Position numbers and translations under genes: made by a program
The notes under the pieces: model-generated
What the model was told of the DNA's origin: nothing
The model's database searches: none
Seen by the model: the letters and a program-made list of their open reading frames with translations, nothing else
DNA from: Arthrobacter crystallopoietes
GTDB lineage: Bacteria > Actinomycetota > Actinomycetes > Actinomycetales > Micrococcaceae
Direction of reading: 5' to 3'
Assembly (NCBI RefSeq): GCF_002849715.1
Contig: NZ_CP018863.1
Span: 2,480,001-2,544,000, forward strand
DNA length: 64,000 nt
Shown: positions 57,455 to 64,000 of the stretch, piece by piece
Numbering within the stretch: the stretch's first letter is position 1
Layout of the letters: every line of letters starts with the position of its first letter

Positions 57455-58939
57455 ATGACTGCATTACAGGACCAGAGGTCAGCGTCGACCGCACTGCCCC
57501 TGAGCACCCGTCTCTACAACGAGGATCTGGCACCCACCAAAAAGGCAGGCCGCACGTGGTCGGCCTATAACATTTTCACCTTGTGGGCCAATGACGTCCA
57601 CAGCCTCGGCAACTACGCCTTCGCCATCGGGCTCTTCGCCCTGGGGCTGGGAGCGTGGCAGATCCTGCTGGCGTTCCTCGTCGGCGCAGTCCTGCTCTTC
57701 CTGCTCCTGAGCCTCTCGGGCTTCATGGGGGAGAAGACCGGTGTTCCCTTCCCGGTCATGAGCCGCATTGCCTTCGGCATCCACGGCGCGCAGCTGGCCG
57801 CCGTCGCCCGTGGCGGCGTGGCCATCGCCTGGTTCGGCGTCCAGACCTATCTGGCCTCCGTGGTCCTGCGGGTGATGCTGACGGCCATGTTCCCCGGACT
57901 GGCACCGCTGGACACCAACAACTTCCTCGGCATGTCCACCCTCGGCTGGATCTCCTTCGTGGCGCTCTGGATCCTGCAGGTCATCATTGTCAGCTTCGGC
58001 ATGGAAATGATCCGCAAGTACGAGGCCTTCGCCGGCCCGGTCATCCTCGTCACCATGCTAGCCATCGCGGTCTGGATGTTCATCGAGGCCGGCGGCTCCA
58101 TCGCCCTCTCCACCAACGAGAGCCTGACCGGCGGCGAGATGTGGCGGCAGATCTTCGTGGGCGGCGCCCTCTGGATCGCCATCTACGGCACGTTCGTCCT
58201 GAACTTCTGCGACTTCACCCGCTCGGCCACCAGCAAGAAGGCCATCACCCGCGGCAACTTCGTCGGCATCCCGCTGAACATGCTCTTCTTCGGCGCCATC
58301 GTCGTCGTACTTGCCGGTGCGCAGTTCAAGATCAACGGGCAGATCATCGAGAGCCCTTCCGACATCGTGCAGACCATCCCCAACACCTTCTTCCTGGTGC
58401 TGGCCTGCCTCGCGCTGCTGGTGCTCACCGTGGCCGTGAACCTGATGGCCAACTTCGTGGCACCGATCTACATGTTCACCAACCTCTTCCCGCGCCGACT
58501 GAACTTCCGCTCGGCCGCCATCGTCAGCGCCGTCATCGGCCTGGTGATCCTGCCCTGGAACCTCTACAACAACCCGGTAGTGATCGTGTACTTCCTGGGC
58601 GGCCTCGGCGCCATCCTCGGCCCGATCTTCGGCGTCATCATGGCCGACTACTGGATCATCCGCAAGGCGCAGATCAACGTCCCGGACCTGTACACCGAGG
58701 CAGCCAACGGCGAGTACCACTACAAGCGCGGCGTCAATCCGCGGGCCATCATTGCCCTGGTGCCGGCCGCCGTCATCGCGATTGTGCTGGCTCTGGCGCC
58801 TGCCTTCAGCGCCGTCGCCGGGTTCTCCTGGTTCTTCGGCGCAGGCCTGGCCGCGGTGTTCTACCTGATCGTGGCCGACCGCACGGCTCGCTTCCGCGAC
58901 GTCGACGGCGAAGCACTCGCCGTCGCCAGCGCCCACTAG
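57455..58939 (+). CDS. NCS1-family permease (allantoin/hydantoin/uracil type)
   Basis: Nucleobase-cation-symport-1 transporter, 494 residues and twelve helices. Family features are LYNEDLAPTKKAGRTWSAYN, FTLWANDVHSLGNYAFAIG, GEKTGVPFPVMSRIAFGIHG and the C-terminal IFGVIMADYWIIRKAQINV. It imports allantoin or a related cyclic ureide with Na+ or H+. First gene of the operon with the racemase and allantoinase; a modest AGGT serves as binding site. Confidence 0.93.
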   Translation: MTALQDQRSASTALPLSTRLYNEDLAPTKKAGRTWSAYNIFTLWANDVHSLGNYAFAIGLFALGLGAWQILLAFLVGAVLLFLLLSLSGFMGEKTGVPFPVMSRIAFGIHGAQLAAVARGGVAIAWFGVQTYLASVVLRVMLTAMFPGLAPLDTNNFLGMSTLGWISFVALWILQVIIVSFGMEMIRKYEAFAGPVILVTMLAIAVWMFIEAGGSIALSTNESLTGGEMWRQIFVGGALWIAIYGTFVLNFCDFTRSATSKKAITRGNFVGIPLNMLFFGAIVVVLAGAQFKINGQIIESPSDIVQTIPNTFFLVLACLALLVLTVAVNLMANFVAPIYMFTNLFPRRLNFRSAAIVSAVIGLVILPWNLYNNPVVIVYFLGGLGAILGPIFGVIMADYWIIRKAQINVPDLYTEAANGEYHYKRGVNPRAIIALVPAAVIAIVLALAPAFSAVAGFSWFFGAGLAAVFYLIVADRTARFRDVDGEALAVASAH

Positions 58940-58983
58940 CGTTCACTAACAACGACCAATCCCTATCCAGCAGGAGAATTACT

Positions 58984-59730
58984 GTGCGCATCCTCGTCGT
59001 GAATGTGAACACCACCGAGTCCATGACCGAAGCCATCGGCCGGCAGGCAGCCGCCGTGGCCTCGCCGGGCACCGAGATCGTTCCGCTGACCCCGCTCTTC
59101 GGCGCGGACTCGGTGGAGGGCAACTATGAAAGCTATCTGGCCGCCATCGCGGTGATGGAAACGGTCCGCAACTACCCCGAACCGTTCGACGCCGTCATCC
59201 AGGCCGGCTACGGCGAGCACGGCCGCGAAGGCCTCCAGGAAATCCTGGACGTCCCGGTCGTGGACATCACCGAAGCCGCAGCCAGCACCGCGCAGTTCCT
59301 CGGCCACAAGTACTCCGTGGTCACCACCCTGGACCGCGCCGTCCCGCTGATCGAGGACAGGCTCAAGCTGGCTGGACTCGACGCCCGCTGCGCCTCCGTC
59401 CGCGCCAGCGGCATGTCCGTCCTGGGCCTGGAGGAGGATCCGGATGCGGCTGTCAACGCCATTGTCGCGGAAGCCGCCATCGCCGTCGCCCAGGACAAGG
59501 CGGAAGTGATCTGCCTCGGTTGCGGCGGGATGGCCGGCCTCACCGAGCGCGTGATCGAGCGGACCGGAGTGCCCGTTGTCGACGGCGTTGCTGCCGCCGT
59601 CACGATCGCGGAATCCCTGGTTCGGATGGGACTAACGACGTCGAAAATCCGCACCTATGCGCCGCCGCGGCCTAAAACCTTCAAGAACTGGCCGCTGAGC
59701 TCCGTCCCGGTGCTCGCCGGCCAAGCCTAA
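58984..59730 (+). CDS. Asp/Glu/hydantoin racemase family protein
   Basis: A 248-residue member of the hydantoin/allantoin racemase family, interconverting enantiomers so that a stereospecific allantoinase can use both. N-terminal VRILVVNVNTTESMTEAIG is typical. The second catalytic cysteine is present (ICLGCGGMAGL, Cys180). The first, normally in a CFGDPG-like motif, is replaced: QAGYGEHGREGL has Gly75 there. So it may be a one-base racemase variant, an isomerase or inactive. GTG start behind AGGAG, 44 bases after the permease. Confidence 0.88.
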   Translation: MRILVVNVNTTESMTEAIGRQAAAVASPGTEIVPLTPLFGADSVEGNYESYLAAIAVMETVRNYPEPFDAVIQAGYGEHGREGLQEILDVPVVDITEAAASTAQFLGHKYSVVTTLDRAVPLIEDRLKLAGLDARCASVRASGMSVLGLEEDPDAAVNAIVAEAAIAVAQDKAEVICLGCGGMAGLTERVIERTGVPVVDGVAAAVTIAESLVRMGLTTSKIRTYAPPRPKTFKNWPLSSVPVLAGQA

Positions 59731-59778
59731 CCAGCAACGCGAACCACCTACCCGAACTACCCACAGGATTGCAGAACC

Positions 59779-61161
59779 ATGACAGAAACCATCAGCCGCG
59801 CCGCCTCCGCACCCGCCGGCCCCGCCACCGCCTATGACCTGGTTATCCGCGGTAACCGGATCATGACCACCGCCGGCGAAGTTGCCCGCGAAGTCGGTAT
59901 CCGGGACGGAAAGATCGTCGCCATCGAGCCCCTGGGCAACAACCTCGAAGGCGCGGAGGTCATCGAGCTCTCCGCCGAGGAAGTCCTGCTCCCGGGCCTC
60001 GTGGACACGCACGTCCACGTCAACGAGCCCGGCCGCACCGAATGGGAAGGCTTCGCCTCCGCCACTCGTGCAGCTGCCGCCGGCGGCGTCACCACGATCA
60101 TCGACATGCCGCTGAACTCCATTCCGCCGACCGTCAACGTGGACGCGCTCGAGCAGAAGCGGGCCGCGGCACGCGAGCAGGCGTTCGTCGACGTCGGCTT
60201 CTGGGGCGGGGCCATCCCCGGCAACCAGGGCGACCTGCGCGGCCTGCACGACGAGGGCGTCTTCGGTTTCAAGTGCTTCCTGCTCCACTCCGGCGTGGAC
60301 GAATTCCCGCACCTGGAAGCGGATGAGATGGAATCAGACATGGCCGTCCTGAAGACCTTCGACTCCATCATGATCGTGCACGCGGAGGACTCGCGCGCCA
60401 TCGACCGCGCGCCCACCGCCGAGGGCGACCACTACGACAAGTTCCTGGCCTCCCGCCCCCGCGGTGCCGAGAACGTCGCCATCGCCGAGGTCATCGAACG
60501 CGCCCGCTGGACCGGCGCCCGCGCCCACGTGCTGCACCTGTCCTCCTCGGACGCGCTGCCGATGATTGCTTCTGCAAAGCGCGACGGCGTCCGCATCACC
60601 GCCGAAACCTGCCCGCACTACCTCACGCTCATCTCCGAGGAAATCCCGAACGGCGCCACCGCGTACAAGTGCTGCCCGCCCATCCGCGAGGCCGGCAACC
60701 GCGAACTGCTGTGGGAGGGCCTGCTGGACGGAACGATCGACTGCATCGTCTCGGACCACTCGCCCAGCACGCTGGACCTGAAGGACCTCGAGAACGGTGA
60801 CTTCGCAGTCGCCTGGGGCGGTGTATCCTCGCTCCAGCTCGGCCTGTCGCTGATCTGGACCGAAGCCCGCCGCCGCGGCATCACCCTGGACAAGGTCATC
60901 GACTGGATGTCCACCAAGCCGGCCGCGCTGGCAGGCCTGAACTCCAAGGGCAAGCTCGCGCTTGGCTACGACGCCGACCTGTCCATCTTCGCACCGGACG
61001 AGTCCTACGTAGTGGATCCCGCCAAGCTCCACCACAAGAACCCCATCACCGCCTATGCGCAGAAGCCGCTCTCCGGCGTGGTCCGCAAGACCTACCTGCG
61101 CGGACAGCAGATCGACAGCCAGACCCCGGCCGGACAGTTGCTCCGCCGCGGCATGGCCTGA
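59779..61161 (+). CDS. allB: allantoinase
   Basis: Cyclic amidohydrolase opening the allantoin ring to allantoate, 460 residues. Metal ligands start with DTHVHVNEPGRTEWEG; GGVTTIIDMPLNS is the allantoinase-specific stretch. The carbamylated Lys is in FGFKCFLLHSG, and later ligands in IVHAED, HVLHLSS and CIVSDHSP. It follows the racemase by 48 bases. Allantoate-processing enzymes are not in the window except possibly the FAH-family gene. A strong hairpin follows. Confidence 0.94.
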   Translation: MTETISRAASAPAGPATAYDLVIRGNRIMTTAGEVAREVGIRDGKIVAIEPLGNNLEGAEVIELSAEEVLLPGLVDTHVHVNEPGRTEWEGFASATRAAAAGGVTTIIDMPLNSIPPTVNVDALEQKRAAAREQAFVDVGFWGGAIPGNQGDLRGLHDEGVFGFKCFLLHSGVDEFPHLEADEMESDMAVLKTFDSIMIVHAEDSRAIDRAPTAEGDHYDKFLASRPRGAENVAIAEVIERARWTGARAHVLHLSSSDALPMIASAKRDGVRITAETCPHYLTLISEEIPNGATAYKCCPPIREAGNRELLWEGLLDGTIDCIVSDHSPSTLDLKDLENGDFAVAWGGVSSLQLGLSLIWTEARRRGITLDKVIDWMSTKPAALAGLNSKGKLALGYDADLSIFAPDESYVVDPAKLHHKNPITAYAQKPLSGVVRKTYLRGQQIDSQTPAGQLLRRGMA

Positions 61162-61173
61162 CCCAACCACCAG

Positions 61174-61207
61174 GGCGGCTGCTGCACATCGAAGTACAGC
61201 AGCCGCC
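61174..61207 (+). terminator. hairpin between allantoinase and peptide gene
   Basis: Perfect 11-base stem GGCGGCTGCTG / CAGCAGCCGCC, 12-base loop, 12 bases after the allB stop and 27 before the peptide ATG. Without a T-run it may act as a terminator, an attenuator or an mRNA-stabilising end. Confidence 0.7.
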
Positions 61208-61234
61208 TCGACACCACGAAAGGCAGCAAGTCCC

Positions 61235-61348
61235 ATGAGCAGCTCCACGGCGAGTACCCTGATCAACACGTTTGCCGTCGGCGACGAGGGCGTTGCGAGC
61301 TGTGAAGATTCCACTTGCCTCTACTGCAACGGCCCGGAGACGGACTGA
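61235..61348 (+). CDS. 37-residue Cys-rich peptide, copy A
   Basis: Tiny ORF whose product begins MSSSTASTLINTF and ends ASCEDSTCLYCNGPETD. It is credited as a real gene because an independent paralogue 540 bases away shares both ends at protein level while many codons differ by synonymous changes, showing selection on the peptide. Three Cys spaced CxxxxCxxC. The binding site is weak (AAAGG far upstream). No family is recognised. The leader-plus-conserved-tail layout resembles a modified-peptide precursor or a small metal-binding peptide; both are inference. Confidence 0.68.
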   Translation: MSSSTASTLINTFAVGDEGVASCEDSTCLYCNGPETD

Positions 61349-61392
61349 TCCTGCGGCCGCCCCGGCGAAAGGATCATCGGTCCCCGCGGAGA

Positions 61393-61659
61393 TCATCCCC
61401 CGCGAAGATCGGCGAGTATGTCCTCGCTGCTTTCATCTAGCCGGGTTCTGGCAAGCAGGGTGAAGTCCACCGATCCCGTAGACGCGGCAGGACGGACGGC
61501 ACCTCGGAGCAACAGCCGTTCAAAGGCTGAGGACGACGGCGGGATAAGCGTCGCCGCGACCTCGCCCTTGATTGTCACGTCGATGATCTCCCCGCTTTTG
61601 ACGCGCTCAAGGATCTTGCGGCTCTCGTTGCGAAGCTGACGATGGGGAATGGTAGTCAT
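61393..61659 (-). CDS. Phd/YefM-type antitoxin, apparently orphan
   Basis: An 88-residue DNA-binding antitoxin: TTIPHRQLRNESRKILERVKSGEIIDVTIKGEVAATLIP is the Phd/YefM N-terminal domain. The C-terminal segment (FTLLARTRLDESSEDILADLRGG) is the type that wraps a PIN-family (VapC) toxin. GGAGGTG precedes the ATG. The toxin gene expected downstream is missing: only 44 bases separate the stop from the peptide gene. It lies antisense between the two peptide genes. Confidence 0.87.
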   Translation of the reverse strand: MTTIPHRQLRNESRKILERVKSGEIIDVTIKGEVAATLIPPSSSAFERLLLRGAVRPAASTGSVDFTLLARTRLDESSEDILADLRGG

Positions 61660-61682
61660 GCTTGACACCTCCGTAGCAGGGG

Positions 61683-61697
61683 TTGCAACTGTAGCAA
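61683..61697. promoter_or_regulatory. candidate antitoxin autoregulatory site
   Basis: TTGCAAC-T-GTAGCAA, a palindrome with one mismatch in seven, 24 bases upstream of the antitoxin start. Phd-type proteins normally bind such sites in their own promoter. The octamer ACAGTTGC within it recurs at 61809-61816 upstream of peptide copy B. Confidence 0.5.
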
Positions 61698-61891
61698 ATC
61701 CGCCGAAGCATGACTCTGCCGGCACCTTCGGAACAGGCTGCACGGCGACGTGCAGCAACCGCCGTCGGCGTCCCACCGTTCAGGTTTCCTAACCGGTACC
61801 CGTCGAAAACAGTTGCTGTACCTGATGCGAGGTCACCGGCATGCTGGACTATGGAAGCAGCACCCAATTCAAAGTCTAGAAAGGTACCCAC

Positions 61892-62041
61892 ATGAGCAAC
61901 TCAACGGCGAGTACTCTGATCATCACTTCGGCAGCTGGCAACGGTCCGGCACGGTTCTTCAATGCGGACGCCATCGGCCCGTACGACGCAACCTGCGAGG
62001 ACTCGACCTGCCTCTATTGCAACGGTCCAGAGACGGACTAA
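61892..62041 (+). CDS. 49-residue Cys-rich peptide, copy B
   Basis: Paralogue of the peptide at 61235: starts MSNSTASTLIITS, ends ATCEDSTCLYCNGPETD, with a 12-residue insertion between (RFFNADAIGPYD). Start ATG has AAAGG six bases upstream. The last 14 residues are identical to copy A but several codons differ (e.g. GAG/GAA, TCG/TCC, TAT/TAC). It stops five bases before the convergent MFS gene. Secretion signal is absent, so export, if any, would need a dedicated system. Confidence 0.72.
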   Translation: MSNSTASTLIITSAAGNGPARFFNADAIGPYDATCEDSTCLYCNGPETD

Positions 62042-62045
62042 GCGC

Positions 62046-63455
62046 CTACTCATTGACCGGTCCGGCCTCTGCCGGAAGGTTGCGGATGCCCCACGCCGAG
62101 ACGAGGCCTCCGGCGATGGCGAGGATGGCGACGACCGCGAGTACCCGGCGGAAGCCGTCGTCGTCGAGCACGGCCCCGAGAATGACGCCGGCGAATGCCA
62201 CGGCGATCAGCCCGGCGATGCGTGAGACTGCGTTGTTGATGGCGGATCCGATTCCGCTCTCGCCAGGACCGACAGCGGAGAGGATGGCGGAGGTCAGCGG
62301 GGCGACCGTGATGGCAAGGCCCAGCCCGCAGACGAGTAGACCTGGCAGCAGCTGTGTCCAGAAGTCCACCGGGATTCGCACGGCCGTCATCATCAAGTAA
62401 CCGGCACCGATCACCAGCGGACCCACCGCCATAAAGATACGCGGGCCGAACCTCCCCGCCAGACCACCGAAGGTGCCGGATAACAGCAGCATCAAAATTG
62501 CAACGGGGATGGTAGCCAGCCCGGCTTCGGTTGCGGAGAACCCGGCGACCTGCTGAAGGAACAGGACTACCACCAGCATGCCCAACGACAGCGCGGCGTA
62601 GATGAGCGCTGTGGCGATGTTGCCGATCCCGAAGTTGCGCATCCGGAACAACCGCAGCGGCATCATCGGATGAGCGGTGCGGTTTTCCCACCAGAGGAAG
62701 AGTGCGAAGGACACCACCCCCAAGGCCAAGGAAACTGCGACGCCGGGATGGCTCCAGCCAAGCCGTTGCTGCTCGATCAGCGCAAAGACCGTTCCGCCCA
62801 AGCCGACCGCGGCCAGCACAGCGCCAACCACATCCAGCGGCGGCCGGCCTTGCACGGAAGTCTCTAGCTTGAGCCGCCCGAGAATTACCAGGGTGACGGC
62901 AATGGGGAGCACGTTGATGGCAAAGATCCAGCGCCAGTTAAACAGGTCGACCAGAAGCCCGCCGAGCAATGGTCCCGCAATGGCGGAGGTACCTGTCCAG
63001 CCGGCCCATAAACCGATGGCCCTGCCCTGGGCTGCATCCCTGTAGGAGGACATGATCAGCGCCAGCGAGCTCGGCACAAGCAATGCGCCGCCGATACCCT
63101 GGACGGCACGCGCTGCAATCAGCACGCCGCCGGCCGGCGCCAGCGCGCAGGCCAGGGACGCCAAGCCGAACAGGACCAGGCCCAGCCGGAGTATGCGGAC
63201 CCTGCCGAACCCGTCGGACAGGGAGCCGGCAATGAGGATGAGGGCGCCGAGAGTCAGAAGGTAGGCATCGACAACCCACTGCTGCAGCGCCAGTCCACCG
63301 CCCAGATCATCGGTCATCGCGGGCAGCGCGACGTTGATAATCGCACCGTCGAGGAACGCCACGAACGAGGCCAGGATCGCGACCCACAGCACCGGGCGGA
63401 GCGCAGGATCGAGGCGGACCGCTGCCTTGCGCTCCGTGCGAGAACGCTTGTTCAT
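62046..63455 (-). CDS. DHA2-type MFS drug/metabolite exporter
   Basis: Fourteen-helix EmrB/QacA-like proton antiporter, 469 residues. Family landmarks: FVAFLDGAIINVALPAM in helix 1, GSLSDGFGRVRIL (motif A), QGIGGALLVPSSLALI (motif C region) and WAGWTGTSAIAGPLLGGLL. It exports drugs or peptides-like metabolites; no substrate is known. GAGG precedes ATG 63455. It is convergent with peptide copy B, leaving open whether the two are functionally linked. Confidence 0.92.
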   Translation of the reverse strand: MNKRSRTERKAAVRLDPALRPVLWVAILASFVAFLDGAIINVALPAMTDDLGGGLALQQWVVDAYLLTLGALILIAGSLSDGFGRVRILRLGLVLFGLASLACALAPAGGVLIAARAVQGIGGALLVPSSLALIMSSYRDAAQGRAIGLWAGWTGTSAIAGPLLGGLLVDLFNWRWIFAINVLPIAVTLVILGRLKLETSVQGRPPLDVVGAVLAAVGLGGTVFALIEQQRLGWSHPGVAVSLALGVVSFALFLWWENRTAHPMMPLRLFRMRNFGIGNIATALIYAALSLGMLVVVLFLQQVAGFSATEAGLATIPVAILMLLLSGTFGGLAGRFGPRIFMAVGPLVIGAGYLMMTAVRIPVDFWTQLLPGLLVCGLGLAITVAPLTSAILSAVGPGESGIGSAINNAVSRIAGLIAVAFAGVILGAVLDDDGFRRVLAVVAILAIAGGLVSAWGIRNLPAEAGPVNE

Positions 63456-63587
63456 TCCTGCCTCGCTTCCGGATCGGCTACCGAAGCCGCCGCCGGGATG
63501 CCGCGGCAAAGCGTTGCTCCAACTCTAGCGAGGATTCACGACGACGACGGCGTACAGGTCTGCGTTATGGACCACGCCTGGCCAAGC

Positions 63588-64000
63588 TTAGTTACTTTGG
63601 CAGGCATCACGTTCTGGTCCATGCACGAGCTCGTGATTGGGCGTATCTGCTGCCGGACGAGGCGTTTCGGTAGGGGCGGAAAGCTCCCTTTCAAGCCGAT
63701 GCGCCACAAGGGCGGCACCTGCCCCCATTGCTGCGAGAACCGCGGCGGAAGTCCAGGCGATGGTGGGGCCGAAGCCGGCGAACACGATGCCAAATGCCAG
63801 CGGACCAAGGGACCCGCCAATGTAGGTCCCGCTTTGGGCGATGCCTGTTGCGCGGGCCGTGAAGGGGTGGGAGCGGTGCGAGACGACATAGTGCACGAGT
63901 CCGTTCCATCCCCAGCCAAAGCCGAAGGCAAGGATGCAACCGGCCGCGAACGCGATTTGGTTTCCCGAAGCGATGGCAAGCAATCCCGCGCATCCTATGG
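63588..64000 (-). CDS. MFS transporter, C-terminal part (cut by window edge)
   Basis: The frame runs off the right end without a start, so only the last 137 or so residues are seen. Helices are visible in QIAFAAGCILAFGFGWGWNGLVHY, GSLGPLAFGIVFAGFGPTIAWTSAAVLAAMGAGAALVAH, and RATGIAQSGTYIGGS is a typical MFS loop-helix. The His-rich HYVVSHRSHPFTARATG lies between helices. The tail is Pro/Glu-rich and hydrophilic. Probably a CynX- or metabolite-type MFS permease; the substrate is unknown. Confidence 0.78.
   Translation of the reverse strand, partial: IGCAGLLAIASGNQIAFAAGCILAFGFGWGWNGLVHYVVSHRSHPFTARATGIAQSGTYIGGSLGPLAFGIVFAGFGPTIAWTSAAVLAAMGAGAALVAHRLERELSAPTETPRPAADTPNHELVHGPERDACQSN

Noticed and set aside
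57655..58980. Long plus-frame extension upstream of the racemase
   Set aside because: It is an open shadow frame of the NCS1 permease gene. The racemase has its own GTG and AGGAG at 58984.

Overview
The window is high-GC actinobacterial DNA, most likely from an Arthrobacter-type member of the Micrococcaceae. The evidence is the base composition, frequent GTG/TTG starts, a DUF222-HNH gene, GAF-ANTAR, MarR, GntR and TetR regulators, an IdeR/DtxR-type iron box and CmtR-like metal regulation. It reads as a chromosomal segment of short operons, about 75 genes on both strands. No rRNA, tRNA, CRISPR array, transposase or integrase was recognised.

Layout. 0.1-7 kb: EamA exporter, NAD(P)-binding protein, zinc alcohol dehydrogenase, a ParA/MinD-like ATPase without ParB, two GNAT acetyltransferases and a glyoxalase-fold protein. 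7-11.2 kb: siderophore-type iron uptake (binding lipoprotein divergent from two permeases and an ATPase) around an iron box. 11.3-15.5 kb: HutC-type GntR regulator, DsbA-like, CcdA-like and CPVC membrane proteins, then a beta-propeller lipoprotein whose start overlaps a palindrome matching the one in the gntR-dsbA promoter. 15.6-24.9 kb: DsrE-like protein, old yellow enzyme, GAF-ANTAR regulator, GH13 enzyme, ferredoxin reductase plus fatty acid desaturase, DUF4386-like protein, hemerythrin and sugar porter. 25-33.3 kb: DUF222-HNH nuclease, small membrane proteins, MarR, isopentenyl diphosphate isomerase, SDR-DUF2867 protein, proton antiporter and Dps. 33.4-36.8 kb: membrane protein, CmtR-like repressor with cation diffusion facilitator and thioredoxin-fold protein, then a low-complexity secreted repeat protein. 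37.7-43.2 kb: phosphonate uptake and catabolism (phnCDE, FAD oxidoreductase, GntR, phosphonatase-like hydrolase). 43-55 kb: enoyl-CoA hydratase/isomerase family protein, small secreted protein, MerR with alcohol dehydrogenase, transporters with repressors, subtilase, TetR with DUF2306, DUF1326-DUF2182 pair and a membrane-tethered HNH protein. 55.2-61.2 kb: ureide (allantoin) catabolism. 61.2-62.1 kb: two tiny paralogous Cys-rich peptides flanking an orphan Phd-type antitoxin. 62-64 kb: two MFS transporters, the last cut by the window edge.

A theme is that regulators sit next to clear palindromes in the promoters of their neighbours, so several small regulons can be proposed from sequence alone: GntR-DsbA-lipoprotein, PhnF-like, MerR-ADH, TetR-DUF2306, HTH-hydrolase and FCD-GntR-allantoin. 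The least explained element is the pair of 37- and 49-residue peptides with the same CEDSTCLYCNGPETD tail next to an exporter gene.
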